A DNA stretch of 64,000 nt, taken from Shewanella canadensis (lineage in GTDB: Bacteria > Pseudomonadota > Gammaproteobacteria > Enterobacterales > Shewanellaceae). Location of the stretch: NCBI RefSeq assembly GCF_003966225.1, contig NZ_RXNU01000010.1:1-64000 (forward strand), given 5' to 3'. Under the pieces are notes generated by a model. The model was not told the origin of the DNA. It did no database searches and saw only the letters and a program-made list of their open reading frames with translations. This document shows, one piece after another, positions 1 through 8,677 of this stretch. The position numbers were made by a program, and so were the translations under genes. Each line of letters opens with the position of its first letter. Within the stretch, counting starts at the first letter, position 1.

Positions 1-58
1 CAGTTTTAATGCCTTTTGCAGCTTCCTTAGCGAATGCTTCTAGTTCTTTTTTGTTCAT
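1..58 (-). CDS. IS256-family transposase, N-terminal 19 residues only
   Basis: Reading the minus strand from the ATG at 58 gives MNKKELEAFAKEAAKGIKT, which runs off the window. This closely resembles the start of Mutator/IS256-type DDE transposases, which commonly open with a Lys/Glu/Ala-rich helix followed by a conserved FRQML-type segment. AAGG lies a few bases upstream of the ATG as a ribosome binding site. The catalytic part is not in the window, so whether the copy is intact cannot be judged. Confidence 0.65.
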   Translation of the reverse strand, partial: MNKKELEAFAKEAAKGIKT

Positions 59-127
59 GTTCTACCTTCCATTGACCCATGTAGGGTACTGATTGAAAGG
101 TAGTTACACAAAATTATTTACAGGCTC
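1..127 (-). mobile_element. End of an IS256-family insertion sequence (continues off the left edge)
   Basis: This stretch holds the first codons of a minus-strand transposase and about 70 bp of AT-rich DNA up to the element's outer end. The motif TTACACAAAATTATTTACA (about 105-122) is the kind of terminal repeat seen in IS256/Mutator-type elements. The junction is placed near 127 because a phosphoesterase reading frame starts abruptly there. The other end and any target duplication are outside the window, so the exact border is inferred. Confidence 0.7.
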
Positions 128-517
128 GTGATGATCAGTTCATCTGAATGGATCAACGAGCTAGGTTCTAAAAATGTTTTCACCGATAGAAAGATAACCA
201 CCATCAATGGTATAACTTTTGGCTGTATTCCCTATGGTGATAGCAGGCTTGAAGACTACCGCTCTTGTGAAGTTATTCTTTACCATCAACCTCCCTATGG
301 ATTAGATGTATCTAATGATAACAGTGGTGATTATGGCTGTGAGTCAATTAGAGCAGCTATTGATTCAGGCTTACTTAGTCCTACTTGGATATTGTCTGGA
401 CATATTCATAATCCGGTCAAGAAAATATCTAAAATCAAAAGTACTACCGTATCAAACCCGGGGAGTAGTAGTCGGGTGTCAGCGCCTCTACACTATGAGC
501 TAATTCTAACGCTGTAG
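128..517 (+). pseudogene. Metallophosphoesterase, C-terminal fragment truncated by the IS
   Basis: The frame keeps two features of calcineurin-like phosphoesterases: a YHQPPYG segment (about residue 52), matching the usual metal-binding His region, and LSGHIHNP (about residue 90), matching the late GHxH metal motif. The N-terminal DxH and GD metal motifs are missing because the frame begins at the IS end. No good ribosome binding site precedes it. It is best read as the downstream part of a gene cut by the insertion. The substrate cannot be inferred. Confidence 0.65.
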
Positions 518-615
518 ATAGACAACATGATAAAGCTCATGAAAGATTGGTACCTCGTTAACCCTCAATGAAAACCAACCGTCTGAAATGCCCACTAAAA
601 CCGTTCTCAGCAGCC

Positions 616-653
616 TGATATAATAGCGATATCAGCGCGAAGTTCTTCGCGCT
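616..653 (+). promoter_or_regulatory. Promoter-like and stem-loop region before the integrase
   Basis: A TATAAT hexamer (619-624) sits inside the inverted repeat TGATAT / ATATCA (616-621 and 629-634). It is followed directly by a stem-loop with 8-bp arms AGCGCGAA / TTCGCGCT (634-653). The integrase ATG is 17 bp further on. An operator-wrapped promoter with a 5'-UTR hairpin fits, but the -35 box is poor and there is no experimental support. Confidence 0.4.
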
Positions 654-670
654 CTATCTAGGCTCCCCTT

Positions 671-1612
671 ATGAACAATCAAACTCCGACGGCGTTGTTT
701 TTGTCACGCCTTGCGCCCAGTGGGCGTAGACCGCTGCGCAGTCAGCTAAACACTGTACTCAAGTTGTTCAAATGGAAAGGTGAAGTGGAAGCACAGCCAT
801 TTCACACTCTGAACTACGCTCAAATCGAATACGTTAAACGCCACAGATTGGATGAGGGGAAGTCTCCCCGAACCGTCAATCTAGTGGTGTTCGCACTCAA
901 GGCCATTGTTAAGACTGGCTTCCTGATGGGCGTGGTGGACGATATTCAATGGCGGCAGGTGCAAGCGGTTAAGCGGCTAGCCATCAACCCGAGTAGCCGA
1001 GGTAAGGCGTTATCATCCGGTAGCGTGGGCGAGTTGATTAACACCTGCTATCTAGACAAGCGGTACATCGGCAAACGGGACTGCTGCATATTGGCCTTGT
1101 TCCTGAGTACTGGCCTAAGACGCTTTGAGTTAGCCAACCTGACAGTCAGTGATATCCACCTTGATAAACACACCTTGACGGTCAAATCCGGCAAGGGTAA
1201 GAAACCACGTAAGCAGCCGATACCCATATGGGCATTAACCTATATCGACAACTGGCTCAGGGTAAGAACTCATCGACCTGGGGACTTGTTTAATCCCATC
1301 TGGAATAATGTCATTAAGCATGATCGTGGACTCAGTAGTGCCGCCCTCTATCAGATTGTCAAAGCACGTACCTTAGCCGCCACAGGCATCACCATTTCAC
1401 CACACGATTTACGCCGCACCTTCATTACCGAACTACTTAACCAGAAGGTCGATTTAAGTACCGCCAGCAAACTGGCAGGCCATGCCAACGTCACCACCAC
1501 GCAAATCTATGACAAGCGTGATGAATCGGTTATGAGAGAGGCTATTGACCAACTGAACTATCAACTTAATGACCAACTTAATGGCCAGCTAGATGGAGGT
1601 CAACATGACTAG
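671..1612 (+). CDS. Tyrosine recombinase / site-specific integrase
   Basis: A 313-residue XerC/XerD-like recombinase. The N-terminal part (about 1-110) is the SAM-like DNA-binding domain; the rest is the catalytic domain. Visible catalytic signatures are STGLRRFEL (first Arg, about 156), SPHDLRRTFI (His-x-x-Arg, about 245), LAGHANVTTTQIYDKR (late His plus the nucleophilic Tyr). The C-terminus ends in an unusual QLN-rich repeat. It overlaps the following ATPase gene by 8 bases, so the two are probably translated together. It likely mobilises, or once mobilised, this accessory block. The target site is not visible, and there is no tRNA next to it. Confidence 0.9.
   Translation: MNNQTPTALFLSRLAPSGRRPLRSQLNTVLKLFKWKGEVEAQPFHTLNYAQIEYVKRHRLDEGKSPRTVNLVVFALKAIVKTGFLMGVVDDIQWRQVQAVKRLAINPSSRGKALSSGSVGELINTCYLDKRYIGKRDCCILALFLSTGLRRFELANLTVSDIHLDKHTLTVKSGKGKKPRKQPIPIWALTYIDNWLRVRTHRPGDLFNPIWNNVIKHDRGLSSAALYQIVKARTLAATGITISPHDLRRTFITELLNQKVDLSTASKLAGHANVTTTQIYDKRDESVMREAIDQLNYQLNDQLNGQLDGGQHD
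1548..1596 (+). repeat. 12-bp tandem repeats coding the QLN tail of the integrase
   Basis: Four imperfect 12-bp units, each of the form GACCAACTTAAT, encode DQLN-YQLN-DQLN-GQLD at the integrase C-terminus, just before the overlap with the ATPase gene. The unit length is a multiple of three, so copy-number change would preserve the frame. Confidence 0.75.
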
Positions 1613-3665
1613 AGTCCATCTCGAACCCCCTCATCCTTTTGATAACTTAATAGTGGAAGCATCCCCCATACGGGGACACCAAGGCTGTGCGACCACCTAT
1701 GCCTATAACGCCCTAGCCTCTGGGTTTATCGGCAACTCAGACCTTGAATACGTCACAAGCCGCATGATTAAAGTGCTGTGCGGCAAAGGCTTTGATAAGA
1801 ATTCAACCAACAAGCTCAAGGCTATCCGACGCCATTTAAAGGCTAGGTTAACCCCGACCAAGACACCCGACTTAGATCACAACTGCCAACTGCTAGCTAA
1901 AGGACTCGGACTACCAAATGATAGCTGGAAGGTGGTTAAATTTATCGTGGTGATGAATGCTAATCGCGGTCTATTCGACTTCATCAACAAAATATTGCCA
2001 GAGGATAACTATGCCAACGCCATGTTTTCATCAATGCTTGACCTTGAGGAAGGCCTGTTAATTCAAATTCTGAAGGCGTTAGCCACCACGGGCCTGTTTG
2101 ACCAATTCTTCGATAATGAATTGATTGATTTTATGAATATACCGCAGCCCATCGTTAACTTGCTGCTCGGTCCTAGGGTGAAATATTACGTCAATCTGAT
2201 TGAACCCTTCATACAATCTAAGCCCAAATCAGAGCTGAAGTTACGCCACTTCAGCCACCTTGAGTGTGACACCTTGCTCCAGTTCCTTGATATCACGATT
2301 AATCACTCCACGCCGGGTATCAATGTTCTGCTCTATGGGTTGCCCGGTACGGGTAAGTCTGAACTCGCCAAGGTACTGGCCGATAAGACCCACTCGCACC
2401 TTTTAGCCATTAAGCCCATAGGGAGTGAGCTGAAGGATATCAAACCCAAATACCAGAAGGAGGTCTCTAGTGCCAACCTCAGGTTGCAATACCTCACCCT
2501 AGTGCAAAGGCTGGTATCTCCCGATGAGAAGACACTGCTGTTGATTGACGAGTGCGAAGATGTCTTTGAACAAAGTATTTCCCACCAAGGCTGCGGCAAA
2601 GACATTTTGCATGAGCTGATGGAGCAAAACACCATACCCACGGTTTGGATAACCAATCATATTGATGCCATCCCCAACAGCTGCATTCGCCGCTTCTCCT
2701 ATATCCTCAATGTCAGCATTCCTGATAACCGAGTGATGGAGAGCCTGATGGACAACAGCTTCAAAGGGCTAAGGGTATCCAAAGTATTTAAGAAACAATT
2801 GGCGTCACGCCCTAATGTCGCCCCCGCCAACGTCACTAATGCCGCATTTGTCAGCCATGCTGTAGGGCTCACGGGTAAGGCTGCCGAGCACAATATCGAT
2901 ACCATGGTTAAAAGCAACTTAGAAGCCTGTGGCTACAACATCCATACCAATAGCTATAAGCCACAACTTCCCTTCTCTACCGAGTACCTCAATATCAAGG
3001 GCGGTAACCAAGCCATTGGCCAGTTAGAGAAGACCATGAACCAACAATGCGATATCCGCACCTTGTTAGTAGGTCCACCTGGCACAGGCAAAACGGCGGT
3101 GGTTGAGCACTTGGCCAATAGCTGCAACCGCGAGCTGGTGACCATTAGGTGCTCCGATGTACTCGGTAAGTACGTGGGGGAAAGCGAGAAGAATATCGCC
3201 CGTATCTTTCAACAGGCCGACAATAACAACAGCATCTTGTTCTTCGATGAGGTGGATAGCCTGCTGCTAGACAGAGGTGGCTTAAACGCCAGCTGGGAGA
3301 TACAACAAGTCAACGAATTGCTGACACAGATGGAGTGTTTCAATCAGCCATTCTTCGCTGCAACTAATTTCTCAGAGCGTCTAGATAGAGCTGTGATGCG
3401 CCGATTTGATTTCAAGCTATCGTTTGATTATCTGACAGAGAAACAAGCTCAGAATCTCTTTAGGAGCGTCACAAGCACAGATACGCTGTCGACTCAGACA
3501 ATAGACTCTCTAAGTTTGCTTAAACTGCTGACCCCAGGCGACTTTTCTATCTTAAAGCGGCGTCAAAAACTGAATCATTTCAAGCTAACCACCGATGACT
3601 GCCTAGCCATTCTCACCACCGAAAACAACAGTAAGCCCGGCAACAGAACCATCGGCTTCAAGTAG
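1605..3665 (+). CDS. Double AAA-family ATPase coupled to the integrase
   Basis: A 686-residue protein with two AAA modules. Module 1 has Walker A GLPGTGKS (about 245-252) and Walker B LLLIDE (about 311-316). Module 2 has Walker A GPPGTGKT (about 490) and Walker B ILFFDEVDS (about 545), followed by an arginine-finger-like MRRFDF. Module 2 resembles the FtsH/Cdc48 type. The N-terminal ~220 residues are not recognised. The start is set at the ATG at 1605, which has GGAGG five bases upstream, rather than at the earlier in-frame codon at 1593. Overlap with the integrase stop suggests translational coupling. Its job is unknown; remodelling of a protein or nucleoprotein substrate is an inference from the family. 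Confidence 0.85.
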   Translation: MTRVHLEPPHPFDNLIVEASPIRGHQGCATTYAYNALASGFIGNSDLEYVTSRMIKVLCGKGFDKNSTNKLKAIRRHLKARLTPTKTPDLDHNCQLLAKGLGLPNDSWKVVKFIVVMNANRGLFDFINKILPEDNYANAMFSSMLDLEEGLLIQILKALATTGLFDQFFDNELIDFMNIPQPIVNLLLGPRVKYYVNLIEPFIQSKPKSELKLRHFSHLECDTLLQFLDITINHSTPGINVLLYGLPGTGKSELAKVLADKTHSHLLAIKPIGSELKDIKPKYQKEVSSANLRLQYLTLVQRLVSPDEKTLLLIDECEDVFEQSISHQGCGKDILHELMEQNTIPTVWITNHIDAIPNSCIRRFSYILNVSIPDNRVMESLMDNSFKGLRVSKVFKKQLASRPNVAPANVTNAAFVSHAVGLTGKAAEHNIDTMVKSNLEACGYNIHTNSYKPQLPFSTEYLNIKGGNQAIGQLEKTMNQQCDIRTLLVGPPGTGKTAVVEHLANSCNRELVTIRCSDVLGKYVGESEKNIARIFQQADNNNSILFFDEVDSLLLDRGGLNASWEIQQVNELLTQMECFNQPFFAATNFSERLDRAVMRRFDFKLSFDYLTEKQAQNLFRSVTSTDTLSTQTIDSLSLLKLLTPGDFSILKRRQKLNHFKLTTDDCLAILTTENNSKPGNRTIGFK

Positions 3666-3768
3666 TAACACCAACCGTAAGTCATACCCGTTAAACACCA
3701 TGACGTCTAACCCTACACAGGGCTAGGCCATTCATGAGTACACCCACCAACCACAAAAGGTAATCACC

Positions 3769-4224
3769 ATGACAACAGCATTATTGAGTTCACTCAAGGT
3801 CACCGTTCGCCCAGCCGACGGCAGTAGCAACCCACTCATTCAACGAAGGGAGAAACTACTCACCAAACTCGGCCAGCAAAAGATATTGGCCACAGCCCTT
3901 ATCGAAAACGAAGTGCATACCTTCTACCGTGAAAAGTGGGTCAAAGATGAAGAGACTGGCGAGAAGGAAAAGGTACAGGTACCGAAGAAGGTCAGCCCTT
4001 GGTTCTACAAGCGCAACAACCGTTATTACTTCGAGGTACGTAGCGGTAACAAACCACTGGAGCTGCAAAAAGGGATGCACGCCATTGAAGTTGGCGAAGA
4101 GGAGGACTTAGTTAGCACCATCGACACCATTATCGAGGCGGTGGTGGCTGGCGAGCTCGACCACTTGCTCACCAAGGGAGATAAGCCGGGCACAAAGAAA
4201 GATAAGACTAACGGTAAGAAGTAA
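3769..4224 (+). CDS. DUF6641-like hypothetical protein
   Basis: A 151-residue soluble protein with a Lys-rich C-terminal tail. The pattern resembles the DUF6641 family: an N-terminal repeat-register segment, then VQVPKKVSPWFYKRN, then LQKGMHAIEVG and an amphipathic helix ending VVAGELDHLL. The family has no known function that I recall. The start has AGGT 8 bases upstream. It lies about 100 bp after the AAA ATPase in the same orientation and probably belongs to the same mobile module. Confidence 0.7.
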   Translation: MTTALLSSLKVTVRPADGSSNPLIQRREKLLTKLGQQKILATALIENEVHTFYREKWVKDEETGEKEKVQVPKKVSPWFYKRNNRYYFEVRSGNKPLELQKGMHAIEVGEEEDLVSTIDTIIEAVVAGELDHLLTKGDKPGTKKDKTNGKK

Positions 4225-4318
4225 TAGACACGCAATGACCTTAACCACCAATACACAAAGCAGGTGCCTGATCTAAGTCGGGCCATGCTTTCTTTCACGC
4301 CGCCAACAGGACGTCACT

Positions 4319-4747
4319 ATGACCATCAAGATAAAACACCAAGACCTCTGCTTGCCCATATCACCCATGTTTGCCCTGCATTTAGCAGATCTTATCAGCG
4401 AGCATGAGGCGGCCTCAGCCGTTACCATCAACTTCAGAGACCCTAACTACTCAGCTGAAAGTGGTGGGTTTCATCCAGTAGAGGTCAGGCTAGAGAAAGA
4501 GGCTAATGCAGATCATGGCGACCAATGGCGAATCTGCTACATCACCGACTTTAGCTTTGTGGGTGTTGGATACATAGCCGAGCTAACCAAGGAGCTGGAC
4601 TTCGACTTTGATAACGGAATATTTCAACACCTGATGGGGGTGACAACACTAGAGCAAGCAAGCGAAATTCACCCAATATGGGAGCAAAACTTCCTCGCTT
4701 ATAGCCTGGGAATAAAAGCCTATGACGTAGTTGTTACCACCGAATAA
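4319..4747 (+). CDS. DUF2787-like hypothetical protein
   Basis: A 142-residue protein. The stretch INFRDPNYSAESGGFHPVEV (about 38-57), then WRICYITDFSFVGVGY and ELDFDFDNGIFQH, is the pattern I associate with DUF2787, common on Shewanella and Vibrio mobile DNA. No enzymatic motif or membrane segment is evident. AGGA lies 8 bases before the ATG. It follows the DUF6641-like gene by 94 bp on the same strand. The function is unknown. Confidence 0.75.
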   Translation: MTIKIKHQDLCLPISPMFALHLADLISEHEAASAVTINFRDPNYSAESGGFHPVEVRLEKEANADHGDQWRICYITDFSFVGVGYIAELTKELDFDFDNGIFQHLMGVTTLEQASEIHPIWEQNFLAYSLGIKAYDVVVTTE

Positions 4748-4817
4748 CTCTGCTTTTTCTAAAACTGTAAATCCAAGTTGTAGGGCAATTTGACTCTACC
4801 TCATTGGAGAAGATTTT

Positions 4818-5072
4818 ATGAAGAAAGTTAAACAAACACTCAAGAGCCATTATCCGTTCTATGTCGTTTTTGTTGGTGCAATAGTCGGTATTGTCAAAAG
4901 CTACCGCGAGGCTAAGCAAAGAACCGAAGGCTATCCCTATGGTCGCTGTGAAGGCTTCCACACACTCAAAGAAGCCCAGGATACATTTAACCGTCATGCC
5001 AATTCATTACGGGATCCTAATGCTGAATTTAAGTGGGACTTCACTGCACCACCACGCGGAAACAACTGCTAG
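4818..5072 (+). CDS. Small hypothetical protein with an N-terminal hydrophobic segment
   Basis: An 84-residue protein starting at an ATG with a good GGAGAAG ribosome binding site. Residues 13-26 (YPFYVVFVGAIVGI) could be a single membrane anchor preceded by a basic N-terminus. The rest is polar and ends in a Cys. I do not recognise the family. It is the last plus-strand gene of the integrase block and is convergent with the helicase operon. Confidence 0.55.
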   Translation: MKKVKQTLKSHYPFYVVFVGAIVGIVKSYREAKQRTEGYPYGRCEGFHTLKEAQDTFNRHANSLRDPNAEFKWDFTAPPRGNNC

Positions 5073-5087
5073 GAAATAGTAAAGCCG

Positions 5088-5115
5088 AGGGCGGTAGCAA
5101 TGTTGTTATCGCCCT
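5088..5115. terminator. Stem-loop between convergent genes
   Basis: Arms AGGGCG and CGCCCT enclose a 16-base loop between the small hypothetical gene and the helicase operon. There is no clear T-run on either strand, so intrinsic termination is only a possibility. Confidence 0.35.
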
Positions 5116-5165
5116 AGTACATATCCCTCCAGTTTTTACCAGGCCACTTCACCACAAACATTAAA

Positions 5166-7370
5166 CTACCCAGCTTCCAATGAGAACCTCTCTAGCCATT
5201 TTTGGGCGCCATTTGTATCAAATGTTTTGGTTCCATATCCAATACATAAGACATCCTCAGGCAAGAACTCATCAAACTTTTCAATCTGTTTTTCTAATAC
5301 AGATTCGGCTAGCATTGTTTCGTTAGGCAATTGGGCTTGGGCTAGAGTTTGCAATGACGTTTTAACATCTTCAAGCGATGTTTTTTCAACCTCTATAACG
5401 CCTGCATAGGCGCCGGCTTCATAGCCTTCACTAATAAGAAGAGCTACGATCGTATTTACTATTTTGTCTCCCAACCATGTGAATATGTAGGTTGTATTAC
5501 CAGCCTGTAGCAATGACCTGTTCGTTAGCCCAGCTGTATTAAAAAAACCTATACTTTCATGGAATAGCTCTTTAGCAGAAGTATCTGCAAAATCTACTTT
5601 TTGGTCGCCGACTGATATCCTGTAATCGCCTTCTTTAAGCATGCGATACATTTCTTGGCGCACGACGTCATGAATTGACATCCCGCCACCACCGAACTTT
5701 GGCGGCTTCCCCCCTTTGGCGAACTCTACGTAGATTACTTTTTTGTCGGTATCGACATCTTTGACTCTCCAGCGCTTTCCAGCAAAAATAATGTGCTGGC
5801 CAACTAACACAAGTGAATCAACAGGCAGTGTTCCAATTGTATTTACGCCACTAATAACCCTGAATTCTTCTGGAGTTTTGAATACAGCATAAAATGAATA
5901 GTGATTTGTAATTCGCTCACCTAATAGCCCTAAAACAATCTCACCGTTACCTAACTGCGTTATCAGTTCAGTTTGTCCCATATGAATCAGAAGAGCTTTA
6001 TAGTTCTCAACTCCGACATTCTGAAAAGGACCTTCCTTACAAAGCAATTTAAACAACTGCTCCGCTCTAATCCCACCCCATTGCGCAATGACTGCAAGTG
6101 TCTGATGTAGAAGCGCTGAAAAATGGTAAAGGGATGTATCTGCAGGCTCATACCATTTATTGCCAATTAGTAGCCTGATCATTGCGAGGGATTGCACTAA
6201 CTCCAATCGGAGTTTATCGATAACACTGGAATCTTTCGTTAGCTCATCTTCAGCGATCAACATTCGAAGTATCGATGGACCTCCACGCCGCCCTGAACGC
6301 CCCATTCGTTGCCTTAAACTAGAAATGGAATGAGGAGCGGTTACCTGAACAACCGAATTTACTTTTCCAATATCAATACCCAATTCTAGTGTCATTGTAC
6401 AAACTGCTGTCGTAGGTAATTGCTCTTTTTGAAGTCGCTTTTCCAAGCTTTCCCTAAGTTCTTTCGAGAGTGAACCATGATGAGGGAAAAACTCATTAGG
6501 TACGATTTTTTGGTCACAAAAATCACTTAATGTTGCAGCAATACTTTCAGTCCGCTTTCGACTGTTTGCAAAGACTAAATGATTACCTCCACGGCAAAAT
6601 TTAAACAAATCTTGGCATATTTGGTATTCCGCATCGACAGGAGCCTTATCATCTACACCAGCCGAATTTACATAACCTTTAACTTGAATCTTAAATGTTG
6701 ATGTAGAGTGCGAATCTTTAATTATTTTGCACGGTAAGGATTGGGTTGGTCTAAGTGACAATGGCACCTTTTCCAATTCACCGAGGGTTGCACTCAATGC
6801 AGTTCTGGGAATTGGTGACTTCAGTCTCCCCAGAAGATGCTCCAAACGATGAAGCAGGGAAAGTAAGTGATGTCCACGCTCGGTGCCTAGAAAGGCATGA
6901 AATTCATCAATCACGATATATTTTAAATTAGAAAATGCAGACTTTACCCATCCGGCATCACGAACTAGCAGCGACTCAAGTGATTCAGGGGTAATCAGTA
7001 CAATGCCAGCTGGTGAACGCCTTAATTTATTCTTCCTACTTTGTAGGCTATCACCGTGCCATGGGGTAACAGGTATATCCAGTGAATCCGAAAGGCTCTC
7101 TAAACGTCTATCTTGATCATTTATTAAGGCTTTTAATGGACTGATATATAGAATACCGACCCCTTCTTTTTGATCTGCAATGGCACTTATTGCTGGTAAG
7201 AAAAAAGCTTCCGTCTTACCAGCTGCTGTTGAAGCACTGATCAGAACATCAGTTTCGGCAGATAGTATCGGCTCTATAGACAAGCATTGTATTTCTCTTA
7301 AGTTTGCCCAGCCTTGCTTAAAGATCCATTGCTGAACTCTGATGTCTAGCTTTTTATATTCGTCGATCAT
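5166..7370 (-). CDS. Lhr/BrxHI-like superfamily 2 helicase
   Basis: A 734-residue DExH-type helicase. Motif I is ASTAAGKT (about 46-53), motif II is IDEFH (about 154-158), motif III is SAT (193-195), and motif VI is QRMGRSGRR (about 354-362). The long C-terminal half is typical of Lhr-like and BREX BrxHI helicases. The substrate is probably DNA or an RNA-DNA hybrid. Its ATG overlaps the stop of the upstream BrxD-like gene in an ATGA arrangement, so the two are translationally coupled and likely act together. There is no PglX, PglZ or BrxC homologue beside it, so it is not a standard BREX locus. Confidence 0.85.
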   Translation of the reverse strand: MIDEYKKLDIRVQQWIFKQGWANLREIQCLSIEPILSAETDVLISASTAAGKTEAFFLPAISAIADQKEGVGILYISPLKALINDQDRRLESLSDSLDIPVTPWHGDSLQSRKNKLRRSPAGIVLITPESLESLLVRDAGWVKSAFSNLKYIVIDEFHAFLGTERGHHLLSLLHRLEHLLGRLKSPIPRTALSATLGELEKVPLSLRPTQSLPCKIIKDSHSTSTFKIQVKGYVNSAGVDDKAPVDAEYQICQDLFKFCRGGNHLVFANSRKRTESIAATLSDFCDQKIVPNEFFPHHGSLSKELRESLEKRLQKEQLPTTAVCTMTLELGIDIGKVNSVVQVTAPHSISSLRQRMGRSGRRGGPSILRMLIAEDELTKDSSVIDKLRLELVQSLAMIRLLIGNKWYEPADTSLYHFSALLHQTLAVIAQWGGIRAEQLFKLLCKEGPFQNVGVENYKALLIHMGQTELITQLGNGEIVLGLLGERITNHYSFYAVFKTPEEFRVISGVNTIGTLPVDSLVLVGQHIIFAGKRWRVKDVDTDKKVIYVEFAKGGKPPKFGGGGMSIHDVVRQEMYRMLKEGDYRISVGDQKVDFADTSAKELFHESIGFFNTAGLTNRSLLQAGNTTYIFTWLGDKIVNTIVALLISEGYEAGAYAGVIEVEKTSLEDVKTSLQTLAQAQLPNETMLAESVLEKQIEKFDEFLPEDVLCIGYGTKTFDTNGAQKWLERFSLEAG

Positions 7371-8677
7371 AGTTTAAAGTCAGCAAGTCCATCTTCACTC
7401 TCTTCGACCTCAAGTTCGACATCTGAGGGTTTTTCTTCTTCAATAGAGACCGATGAAATTAAACTGTCCCATACAATAGATGGATTCTGATCAACTACCG
7501 CAAGCATGTCTAAGAAGGCTTTTATCGTATTACGAGGTGTCCTGAAATAAGCATCCCCAACTGTTTGACTACAGTGGTGAAGAAATGATTTAAGCGCTTC
7601 ATCGGGCACAAGGTACTGTGATTGGTCACCAGAAGCATAAACGTGTCGTAAATTTTTCAAAAGAATATACAGCTCTTCTGGTGTAAGGCTAGCCAGATGC
7701 AGTGCTGGTGAGGAGTAGTCGATTACACCTGCTTGCTTAGCAAATGTATTTCCTGCTAGACGAGACTGAAGAGCGTCATAACTGTATAGCCCCTTTCGCG
7801 GATCTAATAAGAACTCCGGCGTACCACCTAGTAGAAAACCAAGGTGCTCCGCTGACCCTTGTAAACAATCATTAAGCATTCTTAGAATTTGCTCATAATT
7901 TGATGTTCTTGCTTGAGTGCTATGTAGCTTGTACAAATTAACCAATTCATCGAGGTTAACAATCAAGCCTTGGTACCCTGCTTGCCTAACAAATAGACTT
8001 AAAAGTTTTAGAGAGTCGTAAAAGGATGCATCCGTGATTATGCTTCTGACACCTAAGTCTTTACGAGCATCCGTCTTCGTTGAATACTCCGCTCTAAGCC
8101 ACTTGATAGCATGACTTTTCAAGTCATCATTATCTTGCTCATGCCCTAGCCAGTATGCTTCGATAACTTTGGCAAAGTCGTATCCTCCGACTAACTCTGA
8201 TAAAGACGAAAGGCGCTCATGAATAACAACGGTTATTTCTTTGTTTGATGCATCAGCTTCTTTTCTCGCTTCAGTAATAAATTTTTCAACGACACTTGTT
8301 AGAGCGTTACCATCAGACTTATTCCGTGTCGACATGTTACGCATTAACTCAGAGTAAAGATTACGAGCTTGACCTGATGAAGCATGAATACGGCGATCCG
8401 GTGATAGATCAGCATTAACGGCAACCAATTTTCTTTCAAGAGCGATTGATCTTACAACACTCAAAAAGAATGTTTTCCCTGAACCATACTCTCCAATAAT
8501 GAGCCTAAAAGCAGAGCCACCATCTGAGACGCGTTCAATATCTTGAATAAGCGCTTTTAGCTCTTTTACTCGACCCACTTGAATGTGTTGGATTCCTACT
8601 TTTGGCGTCACTCCTGACTTTAAAGACTGGATAATTGCATCTCTTTCTTTAGACCGTATTTTTTTCGCAATCATCAT
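7367..8677 (-). CDS. BrxD-like (DUF2791 / BREX ATP-binding domain) P-loop ATPase
   Basis: A 436-residue ATPase. Walker A is GEYGSGKT (62-69), preceded by a conserved region with IQHIQVGRVKEL; the Walker B candidate is LIVNLDEL (about 238-245). The EYGSGKTFFL segment and overall layout match the BREX system ATP-binding domain family, of which BrxD is the named member. The TAA of the upstream TerB-like gene abuts its ATGATG start, and its own stop overlaps the helicase start. In BREX types 2 and 6, BrxD-like ATPases travel with BrxHI-like helicases, which supports a partnership here. The acidic C-terminus (VELEVEESEDG) may be a docking tail; that is inference. Confidence 0.85.
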   Translation of the reverse strand: MMIAKKIRSKERDAIIQSLKSGVTPKVGIQHIQVGRVKELKALIQDIERVSDGGSAFRLIIGEYGSGKTFFLSVVRSIALERKLVAVNADLSPDRRIHASSGQARNLYSELMRNMSTRNKSDGNALTSVVEKFITEARKEADASNKEITVVIHERLSSLSELVGGYDFAKVIEAYWLGHEQDNDDLKSHAIKWLRAEYSTKTDARKDLGVRSIITDASFYDSLKLLSLFVRQAGYQGLIVNLDELVNLYKLHSTQARTSNYEQILRMLNDCLQGSAEHLGFLLGGTPEFLLDPRKGLYSYDALQSRLAGNTFAKQAGVIDYSSPALHLASLTPEELYILLKNLRHVYASGDQSQYLVPDEALKSFLHHCSQTVGDAYFRTPRNTIKAFLDMLAVVDQNPSIVWDSLISSVSIEEEKPSDVELEVEESEDGLADFKL

